Below, one piece after another: positions 18,592 through 27,021 of a stretch of DNA of 47,282 nt. The DNA is from an uncultured Ruminococcus sp. (lineage in GTDB: Bacteria; Bacillota; Clostridia; Oscillospirales; CAG-272). The notes below the pieces were generated by a model, which did not search any database, had not been told where the DNA came from, and worked only from the letters and a program-made list of their open reading frames with translations. The position numbers and the translations under genes were made by a program. The stretch lies in the NCBI GenBank assembly GCA_902782445.1, contig CACZNC010000018.1, forward strand, positions 1 to 47,282. Direction: 5' to 3'. Position 1 is the first letter of the stretch; the number at the start of each line of letters is the position of its first letter.

Positions 18592-18660
18592 TCGGAGAAC
18601 GGTTCCTCCAACTCCTCACTCCTAACTTTCATTCCTCATTCCTCATTTTTCATTTCCGCA
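18592..18660. repeat. 7-bp repeat tract, right arm
   Basis: CTCCTMA and ATTCCTC units to the right of parS 13, mirroring the left arm. Confidence 0.72.
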
Positions 18661-18688
18661 CATCATATTCCCAGAAAGGAATTTTATC

Positions 18689-19774
18689 ATGTCGAAAATC
18701 TTCAAAGCCGGCGTCGTCGGTATGGGCGGCATCGGACACACCCACGCAACCTGCATCCAGAACGATCCCCTCGCCGAGCTTGTCGCGGTCTGCGACGTCA
18801 TCAAGGCGAAGGCCGACGCGGCCGCGGAAAAATTCGGCGTTCCCGCGTACTACTCCCTGAAGGACATGCTCGCCGCGCATCCGGAAATCGAAGTCGTCCA
18901 CGTCACGACCTCCGGTTTTGAAAACGGATCCTGGCACTATGTCCCGACGATGGAAGCCCTCGACGCCGGACGCCACGTCCTCGTGGAAAAGCCGATCTCC
19001 AACCGGATCGACGAGGCCCGGGAAATGGTGGCCTTCGCCGCGAAGAAGGGTCTCTACCTCGGCTGCGACCTGAACCACTACTTCTCCGGCCCGGCCTTCG
19101 AGGCGGACAAGCTCATCGCGGACGGCGGCGTCGGCGAGCAGGTCTACTCCCTCACGAAGGTGGGCTTCAACGGCAGCGCGGTGAACGTCAATCCCGTGGA
19201 CCGCAATTCCCGCTGGCAGATGCCCTACTCCCACGCGAAGGCATTCCTGACCCATCCCTTCTCCGTCATGCGGCACTACTCCGGCGACATCACCCACGTC
19301 CAGGCCTTCATGGAAAAGCCCGGCGCGCGGCGTCAGAGCGAAGACCTCATGCTCTCCATCCAGTCCGTCCACGTGAAGTTCCAGAACGGCTGCGTCGGCT
19401 ATCTCCTCTCCCAGCGCGGCGACGCTTCCTTCGGCCTCGGCGGCTGGTGGTCCTTCGAGCTCGCGGGCACCAAGGGGACCTTCTGCATCGAGAACTGCGT
19501 CGAAAAGCTGACCTACTGGCAGGCAGGCAAGGAGCCCGTCGTGACCAACACCGGCATCACCGACTTCGGCGCAACCTTCCCGATCCGCATCCACGCCTTC
19601 TACGAGGACCTCTCGAACAACGTCCCCCTCGAACACCTCCGCGCTTCCGGCCGGGATGCCCTCGCCACCATGGAGTACATCTTCGCGGCGATCGACTCCT
19701 ACGAGTCCGGCGGCCAGCTCGTCCGTCCCCATGCCCTCCCGGCTTACCACGGGGATCCGACGATCATTCACTGA
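18689..19774 (+). CDS. Second Gfo/Idh/MocA family oxidoreductase
   Basis: 361 residues. Rossmann motif AGVVGMGGIGHTHATC at the start, HVLVEKPISNR for the nucleotide-binding EKP motif, and GCDLNHYFSG for the catalytic region. It resembles the 16627 gene in layout but is clearly a diverged paralogue. Likely substrate: a sugar or cyclitol. It is separated from the regulator operon by 160 bp with a parS and repeat tracts. Ribosome site gaaagga before the ATG. Confidence 0.92.
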   Translation: MSKIFKAGVVGMGGIGHTHATCIQNDPLAELVAVCDVIKAKADAAAEKFGVPAYYSLKDMLAAHPEIEVVHVTTSGFENGSWHYVPTMEALDAGRHVLVEKPISNRIDEAREMVAFAAKKGLYLGCDLNHYFSGPAFEADKLIADGGVGEQVYSLTKVGFNGSAVNVNPVDRNSRWQMPYSHAKAFLTHPFSVMRHYSGDITHVQAFMEKPGARRQSEDLMLSIQSVHVKFQNGCVGYLLSQRGDASFGLGGWWSFELAGTKGTFCIENCVEKLTYWQAGKEPVVTNTGITDFGATFPIRIHAFYEDLSNNVPLEHLRASGRDALATMEYIFAAIDSYESGGQLVRPHALPAYHGDPTIIH

Positions 19775-20263
19775 GAAAGGCTCCGCCCTTTCATTCCGGT
19801 TTGACGGGTCTTCGATCCGTCGGCAAAGGTATGAAACGCTACGCGTTTCGGATTTATGTCCCTACGCCGCGTCGACGCAGTCACGCAGACGGGCAGCCGG
19901 GAGGGACCATCTCATGGCCGACGAGTGTTGCTTCGCAAACTCTGCCCCTCCCGAGGGTCCAATTTGCGGAGCAAATAGTTGGCCGTATGGCATAACCTGA
20001 CAGCTCGTCCCGGAATCCGAATCTGACAGTACGTCCCACGTCCTCGCGCGGTCTCTGTTCGTGCAGCCGAAACATGCGCAGACAAGTCTGCGGCCTTCGG
20101 CAGCATTTCAGGCGCGCATTGGGCACAGGACGCGCAGACGGAAATCGAAAACCATTTCCGCGCCCTCGCGCACATCCTCAGATTCAAACCCACATGCGGA
20201 CAGAGCGGTAAAGATCAAAATCCGTTCGGGTTGAGCTTAGACGTTCAGTCCGGACGGATTTTT
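19774..20263 (+). repeat. Class A structured module, copy 4, without parS
   Basis: All hairpins present (CGCAGAC stem at 20077-20092), but where parS should follow there is a terminator, AAAATCCGT/ACGGATTTTT (20217-20263). Confidence 0.8.
20217..20263 (+). terminator. Terminator before the SGNH hydrolase gene
   Basis: AAAATCCGT/ACGGATTTTT stem; occupies the place that parS holds in other class A modules. Confidence 0.7.
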
Positions 20264-20286
20264 CATACACAAAAAAGGAGACCATT

Positions 20287-21096
20287 ATGGACATCACGAG
20301 ATATTACAAGGATCCGAACGAGAAGCCGCTGGACCGGATCAAGCCGGACGGGGGATTCACGGGGATCTTCCGCACGATGGCGTTCATCGGGGACAGCCTG
20401 TCCTCGGGGGAATTCGAATCCACGAACGCGGACGGCTCCAACGGGTATCACGACATGTTCGAATACTCGTGGGGGCAGTACATCGCGCGGGCCGCGGGGC
20501 TCAAGGCCTACAATTTCTCCCGGGGCGGCATGACGGCGAAGGAATATCTGGAGTCCTGGGGCGAGGCGAACGGCGTCTGGGATCCCGCGAAGGCGGCGCA
20601 GGCCTACGTGCTGGCTCTGGGGGTGAACGATCTCTTCGGCCTCTGCCAGGAGCTGGGCTCGGCGGCGGACGTGGATCCCGCGGACTGGCGCAGCAACAAG
20701 CCGACCTTTGCCGGGATGTACGCGACGATCATCCAGAAATACAAGGAGATCCAGCCGAAGGGGCGGTTCTTCCTCATGACGATGCCCCGGACCTCGGTAA
20801 AGTACGCCGACAATCCGGGGGACATGAAGAAGCTCGCCCACGCAAAGCTCCTGTACGATCTCGCCGCGATGTTCGACTTCACCTACGTGATCGACCTGTG
20901 GCAGTACGGGCCGGTCTACGACGCGGAGTTCATGTACAATTTCTTCCTCGGCGGGCACCTGAACCCCGCGGGCTATCTCCTGACGGCGGAAATGACCATG
21001 AGCTACATCGACTGGATCATCCGGAACAACCCCGAAGACTTCGCCCAGGTCGGCTTCATCGGGACGGAATGGCACAACGCGCACAGAAAATGGTGA
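20287..21096 (+). CDS. SGNH/GDSL hydrolase
   Basis: 269 residues. The block I serine motif is FIGDSLSSGE, block III is LGVNDLF, and a late histidine is in GGHLNPAGY. The family removes acyl groups, mostly acetyl, from polysaccharides or other esters. No signal peptide is visible. Substrate unknown; the neighbouring sugar genes suggest a carbohydrate esterase. Strong ribosome site aaggag. Confidence 0.88.
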   Translation: MDITRYYKDPNEKPLDRIKPDGGFTGIFRTMAFIGDSLSSGEFESTNADGSNGYHDMFEYSWGQYIARAAGLKAYNFSRGGMTAKEYLESWGEANGVWDPAKAAQAYVLALGVNDLFGLCQELGSAADVDPADWRSNKPTFAGMYATIIQKYKEIQPKGRFFLMTMPRTSVKYADNPGDMKKLAHAKLLYDLAAMFDFTYVIDLWQYGPVYDAEFMYNFFLGGHLNPAGYLLTAEMTMSYIDWIIRNNPEDFAQVGFIGTEWHNAHRKW

Positions 21097-21146
21097 TTTA
21101 GTTAGGAGTCAGGAGTGGTTAGCGGTTAGTAGAAACCGTTTTCCTT
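21097..21146. repeat. 7-bp repeat tract, left arm
   Basis: Reverse-complement units after the SGNH hydrolase stop. Confidence 0.7.
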
Positions 21147-21162
21147 TGTTTCACGTGAAACA
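21147..21162. promoter_or_regulatory. parS 14
   Basis: Perfect site at the left end of an inverted class A module. Confidence 0.92.
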
Positions 21163-21560
21163 CTCCGCCGCTCCGCCAAAACTCCATGTTTCGCCCTGAC
21201 GGTTTTCGTTCGCGCGGTTCTGTCTGCACGTGGATCTGAATCAGAGTATGTGCGCGAGGATAGAGAAACAGGTTTCGATTCAGTCGTGCGCGTCCCTGTG
21301 CCCAATGCGCGCCTGAAACACCGCCGGAGGCCGAGGAGCTTGCTCCGAGCATGGCACAAGCCGCACGAACAGAGACCGCGCGAGGGCCGTGGGATGCACA
21401 GTCGATTTTCGATTCCGGGACGAGCTGTACAGTTATGCCATACGGCCAAGGACCCCGCAGGGGAACCTACGGCCTGAGTTGGGTCCCCTGCCGCCGTCCG
21501 CGCAGGACATAAAATCCGAAACGCGCAGCGTTTCATACCTTATTTCCCTTCGTGAAGGGA
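21163..21560 (-). repeat. Class A structured module, copy 5 (inverted)
   Basis: parS 14 at its left end. The variable stem is GGAGC/GCTCC (21335-21346) instead of CGCAGAC. Ends with CCCTTC/GAAGGG. Confidence 0.8.
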
Positions 21561-21566
21561 TAAACT

Positions 21567-21612
21567 CCCCCGTCAGCGGTTGAACTGCAAAGTTCACCTC
21601 CGACGGGTTTTT
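21567..21612 (+). terminator. Terminator before parS 15 and miaB
   Basis: CCCGTC/GACGGG outer stem and GAACT/AGTTC inner stem followed by five T. Confidence 0.75.
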
Positions 21613-21627
21613 GTTTCACGTGAAACA
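21612..21627. promoter_or_regulatory. parS 15
   Basis: Perfect site directly after a terminator and 14 bp before the miaB promoter. Confidence 0.92.
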
Positions 21628-21641
21628 AGGAAGGCTCCTCC

Positions 21642-21670
21642 TTGACAAACCCGCTGGTTTCATGTATAAT
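21642..21670 (+). promoter_or_regulatory. Sigma-A promoter of miaB
   Basis: TTGACA, 17 bp, TATAAT, 37 bp before the ATG. A parS (21612-21627) ends 14 bp upstream of the -35 box. Confidence 0.85.
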
Positions 21671-21706
21671 GATATTTTGTAAGAATATCGCAATAAAGGA
21701 CTCCCC

Positions 21707-23143
21707 ATGTCTGAAACCTATATCGAATCCGCCGTCTGCGACCCGGAGACCGCGGAAAGGCTCCGCGCAGTCGACGACGTCCGCCGCTTCTTTGCCCGGC
21801 TGGGACGCACGGGAGAGGACGCGCCGAAATACTATATCCAGACCTTCGGCTGCCAGCAGAACGAGGCCGACAGCGAACGCCTCGCCGGGATGTGCGCCGC
21901 CATGGGCTATACCCGGACCGGTCTGCCGGACGAGGCCGAACTCATCCTCGTCAACACCTGCGCCGTCCGGGAACACGCCGAAAAGCGGGCCCTCTCCATC
22001 ATCGGGAGCTACAAGCACGTCAAGGACAAAAATCCCGGGCTCCTCATCGGCGTCGGCGGCTGCATGGTCACCCAGAAGGCCCGGGCAGACAAGCTCAAAA
22101 ACAGCTATCCCTACGTCTCCTTCACCTTCGACACCGGTGCCGCCAACCGGGTCCCCGAACTGGTCCGGGACGCGCTGAACGGCAGGGGACGCTCCTTCGT
22201 CCTCAGCGAGGAGTGGAAGATCGCCGAGGGCCTGCCGATCCGCCGGGAATCGAAGCACATGGCCTGGCTCTCCATCATGTACGGGTGCAACAATTTCTGC
22301 TCCTACTGCATCGTGCCCTACGTCCGGGGCCGGGAGAGAAGCCGTTCCGCCGGGGCGATCCTGAAAGAGGCCGAAGCCCTCATAGCAGACGGCGCGAAGG
22401 ACATCACCCTCCTCGGGCAGAACGTCAATTCCTACGACGGCGGACCGGGGGAGGACGGACGGAGGATCGACATCGCGGACCTCATCCATAAAATCTGCGC
22501 CCTTGAGGGGGATTTCCGCCTCCGCTTCATGACGAGCCACCCGAAGGACGCCTCCGACCGGCTGATCGAAGCGATGGCGGCGGAGGAAAAGGCGGCGAAG
22601 CACTTCCATCTTCCCGTCCAGTCGGGATCCGACCGCATCCTTGCGGCGATGAACCGGAAGTACACCGCAGAGGCCTACCTCGAAAAGGTCGGAAAGCTCC
22701 GCCGCGCGGTCCCGGACGTCTCCGTCACCTCGGACATCATCGTCGGCTTCCCCGGGGAGACCGAGGAGGACTTCGAAGCCACCCTCGATCTCATGCGCCG
22801 TGCCGAATACGACATGGTCTTTTCCTTCATCTATTCCCCCCGGGACGGCACCCCCGCCGCGAAGATGGAAAACCAGGTCCCCCGGGAGGTATCCTCGGAA
22901 CGGATGGAACGCCTTCTGGCCCTCGGAGCCGAGATCGCGGACCGGCGCAACGCCCGCTTCGTCGGCAGGACCCTCCGCGTTCTCGCCGAAGACGTCTCGA
23001 AGACCGACCCCGAAGTCCTGACGGGCCGGGGCGACCCCGTGAGACCGATCCACTTCAGGGGCGAAAAGTCCCTCATCGGCCAGTTCGTGAACGTCCGGAT
23101 CACCGGCGCGAGGACCTACTGTCTCGAAGCGGAGATCGTCTGA
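21707..23143 (+). CDS. miaB: MiaB, tRNA-2-methylthio-N6-isopentenyladenosine synthase
   Basis: 478-residue radical SAM methylthiotransferase acting on i6A37 of tRNAs. The N-terminal cluster domain begins YYIQTFGCQQNEADSE; the radical SAM cysteines are in YGCNNFCSYCIVPYVRGRE (about residues 193-210); a TRAM domain ends the protein. The downstream order ylbF, mutS, mutL is the usual Bacillota arrangement. It is driven by its own promoter at 21642-21670. Family assignment is clear. Confidence 0.96.
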   Translation: MSETYIESAVCDPETAERLRAVDDVRRFFARLGRTGEDAPKYYIQTFGCQQNEADSERLAGMCAAMGYTRTGLPDEAELILVNTCAVREHAEKRALSIIGSYKHVKDKNPGLLIGVGGCMVTQKARADKLKNSYPYVSFTFDTGAANRVPELVRDALNGRGRSFVLSEEWKIAEGLPIRRESKHMAWLSIMYGCNNFCSYCIVPYVRGRERSRSAGAILKEAEALIADGAKDITLLGQNVNSYDGGPGEDGRRIDIADLIHKICALEGDFRLRFMTSHPKDASDRLIEAMAAEEKAAKHFHLPVQSGSDRILAAMNRKYTAEAYLEKVGKLRRAVPDVSVTSDIIVGFPGETEEDFEATLDLMRRAEYDMVFSFIYSPRDGTPAAKMENQVPREVSSERMERLLALGAEIADRRNARFVGRTLRVLAEDVSKTDPEVLTGRGDPVRPIHFRGEKSLIGQFVNVRITGARTYCLEAEIV

Positions 23144-23212
23144 AAGAAAGCCTTTTTAGAGTTACAGGACCGTGAACATATCCGCGGCAGGATAAGGACC
23201 GCGCGGACGGAA

Positions 23213-23228
23213 TGTTTCACGTGAAACA
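23213..23228. promoter_or_regulatory. parS 16
   Basis: Perfect site between miaB and ylbF. Confidence 0.92.
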
Positions 23229-23305
23229 CCGCCCCACTCCTCACTCCTAACTCCTCACTCCTAACTCGTTCTACTACCCCCTAGCCACTCCCAACTAACA
23301 ACTAT
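23229..23305. repeat. 7-bp repeat tract
   Basis: CTCCTMA then ACTARCC-like units; leader of ylbF. Confidence 0.72.
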
Positions 23306-23323
23306 CCCAGAGGTACAAGCTCA

Positions 23324-23725
23324 ATGGATTCTCTCCTCACCCCCGAAATGACGGCTCTCACCCACGCGCTGGGCGAACTGGTCAAGGCCGATCCGCGGAA
23401 CGACGCGATCCGGCATGCCATCGAAGACTACGAGCGGGACGAAGAACTGAACGCCCTGATCGCCGAATACAACGCCCAGCAGACCATGCTCTCCGACGCC
23501 GTGCGCAGCGGGGAAGATCTCGGCGAGGATTTCGGAAAGACCGTCCGCGAACGCATCGACGCGCTCTACGACGAGATCACCGCGAATCCCGTCTACGCGG
23601 AGTACATCCGCGCGAAGCAGGCCTTCGACGCCCTGACGAACGGCATCATGAACGAACTCCAGTACGCGATCACCGGGGAACGGCCCTGTTCCCACGATTG
23701 CTCGCACTGCGCAGGGTGCCATTGA
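23324..23725 (+). CDS. YlbF/YmcA family protein with C-terminal cysteine cluster
   Basis: 133 residues, helical, of the Com_YlbF family. In Bacillus subtilis YlbF, YmcA and YaaT form a complex that affects RNase Y and carries iron-sulfur clusters. This protein ends in CSHDCSHCAGCH, four cysteines and three histidines in 12 residues, a likely metal or cluster site. Its place between miaB and mutS matches the usual order of ymcA-type genes. Ribosome site agagg, 9 bases before ATG. Confidence 0.85.
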   Translation: MDSLLTPEMTALTHALGELVKADPRNDAIRHAIEDYERDEELNALIAEYNAQQTMLSDAVRSGEDLGEDFGKTVRERIDALYDEITANPVYAEYIRAKQAFDALTNGIMNELQYAITGERPCSHDCSHCAGCH

Positions 23726-23729
23726 CGAA

Positions 23730-23838
23730 TGACTCCGCCTTTCGAAATCAGCAGCGACGGACACGGTGACTGCGTCGACCGGTCCGTCGGCGGAGAAGGA
23801 TTTGTTCATCCCTTCACGAAGGGAAATAAGGAATGAAA
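23730..23838 (+). repeat. Class A module with internal deletion
   Basis: Left end through CCCTTC/GAAGGG and ATGAAA, then directly parS 17; about 350 bp of the module are missing. Confidence 0.75.
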
Positions 23839-23854
23839 TGTTTCACGTGAAACA
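23839..23854. promoter_or_regulatory. parS 17
   Basis: Perfect site joined to the left end of a class A module whose middle is deleted. Confidence 0.92.
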
Positions 23855-23958
23855 ATTCAGAATTCATCATTCTGAATTCTGAATTCCCCCTTCACTCCTA
23901 ACTCCTCACTCCTCACTCGTTCTACTGCCCGCTAGCCACTTTCCACTAACAACTCTCC
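23855..23958. repeat. 7-bp repeat tract
   Basis: All three zones; leader of mutS. Confidence 0.75.
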
Positions 23959-23970
23959 CGAGGTGCTCCT

Positions 23971-26580
23971 ATGACGCCGATGATGCAGCAATACTTTGAT
24001 GTGAAGAACCAGTACCCGGACTTCATTCTTTTTTACCGCCTCGGGGACTTTTACGAGATGTTCTTCGAGGACGCGCAGCTTGTGTCGCAGGAGCTGGATC
24101 TCACCCTCACCGGGCGGGACTGCGGGGAGGAGCAGAGAGCCCCCATGTGCGGCGTGCCCTACCACTCCGCCGAGACCTACATCGGGCGGCTCATCGACAA
24201 GGGGTACAAGGTCGCGATCTGCGAGCAGACGGAGGACCCGAAGCTGGCGAAGGATCTCGTGAAGCGCGAAGTCATCCGCATCATCACCCCGGGGACCCTC
24301 ATCGAGACCGATCTCCTGAACGAAAAATCCAACAACTACCTGGCCGCGCTGTACTGGGACGGGGGATCCGCGGGGATCTGCTTCTGCGACGTCTCCACGG
24401 CCTATATCGCCGCCACCGCCTTCCGGGACGCCCGGGGGGACGAGAAGATCCTCTCCGAGCTCTCGACCTACGCCCCCTCCGAGGTCCTCATGAATGTCCC
24501 GGCGAAGGTCCTTCCCGCGGCGGCGGAGCACATCCGGGACCGTCTCGGGGCCTCCCTCACGGACGGCGCGTCGGAATACTTCGATCCGGACGGAGCCGTC
24601 GCCCTGGCGGAAGAGCAGTTCGGAGCCGAAAAACTCGCCGGCGCTCCCCGGGCCGCCCTCGTGGCAGTCGGAGCCGCCGTCCGGTACGTCCGCGAGACCC
24701 AGATGAAGGAGGGGATCTTCTTCCGGGACCTGAACCTCTACGAGGCGTCCCAGTATCTCGAGATGGACTCCGCCACCCGGCGCAATCTGGAACTGACCGA
24801 GACCATGCTCACGAAGGAAAAGCGCGGATCCCTGCTCTGGGTCCTCGACAAGACCAACACCTCCATGGGCGCGCGCCTCCTCCGCCAGTGGATCGAACAC
24901 CCGCTGACGAACGTCCCCGCGATCCTGCGCCGCCTCGAAGCCGTCTCGGAACTGACCGACAATTTCATGCTCCGGGAGGAACTGCGGGAGGCCCTCTCCC
25001 CGGTCCTCGACCTGGAACGGCTGGTGACGAAGGTCTCCTACGGCACCGCGGGCGGACGGGATCTGAGGGCCATCGCCCAGACCATCGCCGTGATCCCGCC
25101 CCTCAAAGCGATGCTCTCCTCCCTGTCCTCCGGGGCTCTCGGGGAGATCGCCTCGGAACTGGACGATCTGGCGGACGTCTACGCGGCCATCGACCGGGCG
25201 GTGGTGGAGAATCCCCCCTTCGTCATCCGGGACGGCGGGATCCTCAAGGACGGGTACAGCGCGGAGGTGGACGAGCTCCGGTACATCATGAAGAACGGCC
25301 GGGACTGGATCCGTACCGCGGAGGCCGCCGAGCGCGAGAAGACCGGGATCTCCAAGCTGAAGATCGGCTACAACCGGGTCTTCGGCTACTACATCGAAAC
25401 CCCACGCTCCGCCGCCGACAAGATCCCCGAGGGCTATGTCCGCAAGCAGACCCTCTCCGACAAGGAACGCTACATCACCGACGAGCTCAAGGACATGGAG
25501 GCCACCATCCTCGGCGCGGACGACCGGGTGAAGGCCCTCGAATACGACCTCTTCGTGGAGCTCCGTTCTGCGGTGGACGCGGAGAGCGCACGGATCCGGG
25601 CCTCGGCTCAGGCTCTGGCGCGGCTGGACGTCTTCCTCTCTCTGGCGGACTGCGCGGCCCAGAACGGCTACGTCTGCCCGACGGTGGACGCCTCGGACAC
25701 GGTCGACATCAAGAACGGGCGGCATCCCGTGGTGGAACGCTTCGTCGAGGGCTCCTATTTTGTCCCCAACGACGCTCTGCTGGACACGGGGGACCGGAGG
25801 CTGCTGCTCATCACCGGTCCGAACATGGCGGGGAAGTCCACCTACATGCGGCAGACGGCCCTGATCGTGCTGATGGCGCAGGTGGGATCCTTCGTCCCGG
25901 CGACCTCCGCCCGGATCGGGGTCTGCGACAAGCTGTTCACCCGGGTGGGGGCCTCCGACGACCTGGCCTCCGGGCAGTCCACCTTCATGCTGGAAATGAA
26001 GGAAGTCGCCTACATCCTGGCCAACGCCACGAAGAAGAGCTTCATCCTCTACGACGAGATCGGGCGGGGGACCTCCACCTACGACGGCATGAGCATCGCC
26101 CGGGCGGTCGCCGAATACACGGCCGGGAAGAAGCTCGGCGCGAAGACCATGTTCGCCACCCACTACCACGAGCTCACCTCCCTCGAGGGGGAGATCAAAG
26201 GGGTGGTGAACTGCAACGTGGCGGCGAAGAAGCGGGGGGAGGACGTGACCTTTCTGCGCAAGATCGTCCCGGGACCCGCCGACGACAGCTACGGGATCGA
26301 AGTCGCCCGCCTCGCCGGAGTCCCCGCGGAAGTGACGAAGCGCGCGAAGACGGTCCTCGCCTCGCTGGAAGCCAGAGCCGAAGAGGCCGAGCGGGCGATG
26401 GAGGAGAAGGCCGGGAAAGGGAAGAGCGCGAAATCCGAGCCGGAGCAGGCCCCCGTCAGCATGACCTTCGAAGACGCCGCCGCCGACGGGATCAAAGAAG
26501 CCCTCCGCAAGACCGACATCAACACCCTCACGCCCATCGAGGCGCTGAATCTGATTTATGAGTGGAAGAAACTTTTGTAA
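23971..26580 (+). CDS. mutS: MutS, mismatch recognition ATPase
   Basis: 869 residues. Residues 1-110 hold the mismatch-binding domain, with the F-x-E-type intercalating region in FYRLGDFYEMF. The Walker A motif GPNMAGKST is near residue 615, and the signature DEIGRGTSTYDG follows. It recognises base mismatches and small loops and recruits MutL. Ribosome site gaggtg. The gene and mutL form the one stretch of the window, 23.9-29.6 kb, with no parS. Confidence 0.97.
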   Translation: MTPMMQQYFDVKNQYPDFILFYRLGDFYEMFFEDAQLVSQELDLTLTGRDCGEEQRAPMCGVPYHSAETYIGRLIDKGYKVAICEQTEDPKLAKDLVKREVIRIITPGTLIETDLLNEKSNNYLAALYWDGGSAGICFCDVSTAYIAATAFRDARGDEKILSELSTYAPSEVLMNVPAKVLPAAAEHIRDRLGASLTDGASEYFDPDGAVALAEEQFGAEKLAGAPRAALVAVGAAVRYVRETQMKEGIFFRDLNLYEASQYLEMDSATRRNLELTETMLTKEKRGSLLWVLDKTNTSMGARLLRQWIEHPLTNVPAILRRLEAVSELTDNFMLREELREALSPVLDLERLVTKVSYGTAGGRDLRAIAQTIAVIPPLKAMLSSLSSGALGEIASELDDLADVYAAIDRAVVENPPFVIRDGGILKDGYSAEVDELRYIMKNGRDWIRTAEAAEREKTGISKLKIGYNRVFGYYIETPRSAADKIPEGYVRKQTLSDKERYITDELKDMEATILGADDRVKALEYDLFVELRSAVDAESARIRASAQALARLDVFLSLADCAAQNGYVCPTVDASDTVDIKNGRHPVVERFVEGSYFVPNDALLDTGDRRLLLITGPNMAGKSTYMRQTALIVLMAQVGSFVPATSARIGVCDKLFTRVGASDDLASGQSTFMLEMKEVAYILANATKKSFILYDEIGRGTSTYDGMSIARAVAEYTAGKKLGAKTMFATHYHELTSLEGEIKGVVNCNVAAKKRGEDVTFLRKIVPGPADDSYGIEVARLAGVPAEVTKRAKTVLASLEARAEEAERAMEEKAGKGKSAKSEPEQAPVSMTFEDAAADGIKEALRKTDINTLTPIEALNLIYEWKKLL

Positions 26581-26599
26581 ACCGGATTTGCGTTTTTCC

Positions 26600-26945
26600 G
26601 CGGCGGGGGATGTGCGGTTTGAGAATAAAGTGTTTTGATTTGGAAAAGGAGTGGGCACAGGACGCGCGGTTCTGAATCGAAAATCGAGTCCGCATCTTCG
26701 CGCGCTTATACCGATTCAAGAATGACGGGCGGAACATGGAGTCAACCTCGCGCGGTCCGGGTTCGTACAGTTTAACCCGTGCGCAGAACAAGTTCTGCGC
26801 ATGTTTCAGCCGCACGTCGGCGATCAAGCCGGGTCGACGCCATGTTCCGGCTCGTCCGATTGGAATCTCTGAGACCGCGCGAAGATTGCCCCATCCTCCG
26901 CCTGAACGTCCGCGCGCCCCTTCCATCCGCGCGAAGCGCCTCCTT
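26600..26945 (+). repeat. Class B module, copy 3, without parS
   Basis: Fills the gap between mutS and mutL. Stem GCGCAGAAC/GTTCTGCGC at 26781-26800. No parS or 7-bp tract, and mutL has no ribosome site. Confidence 0.72.
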
Positions 26946-27021
26946 CCAATCACCCCCGAAAATCCCCGCAAAACTCCCCCCCGATACGGATAAAGTCCAG
27001 AAAGCATAATAAAAGAAACAA

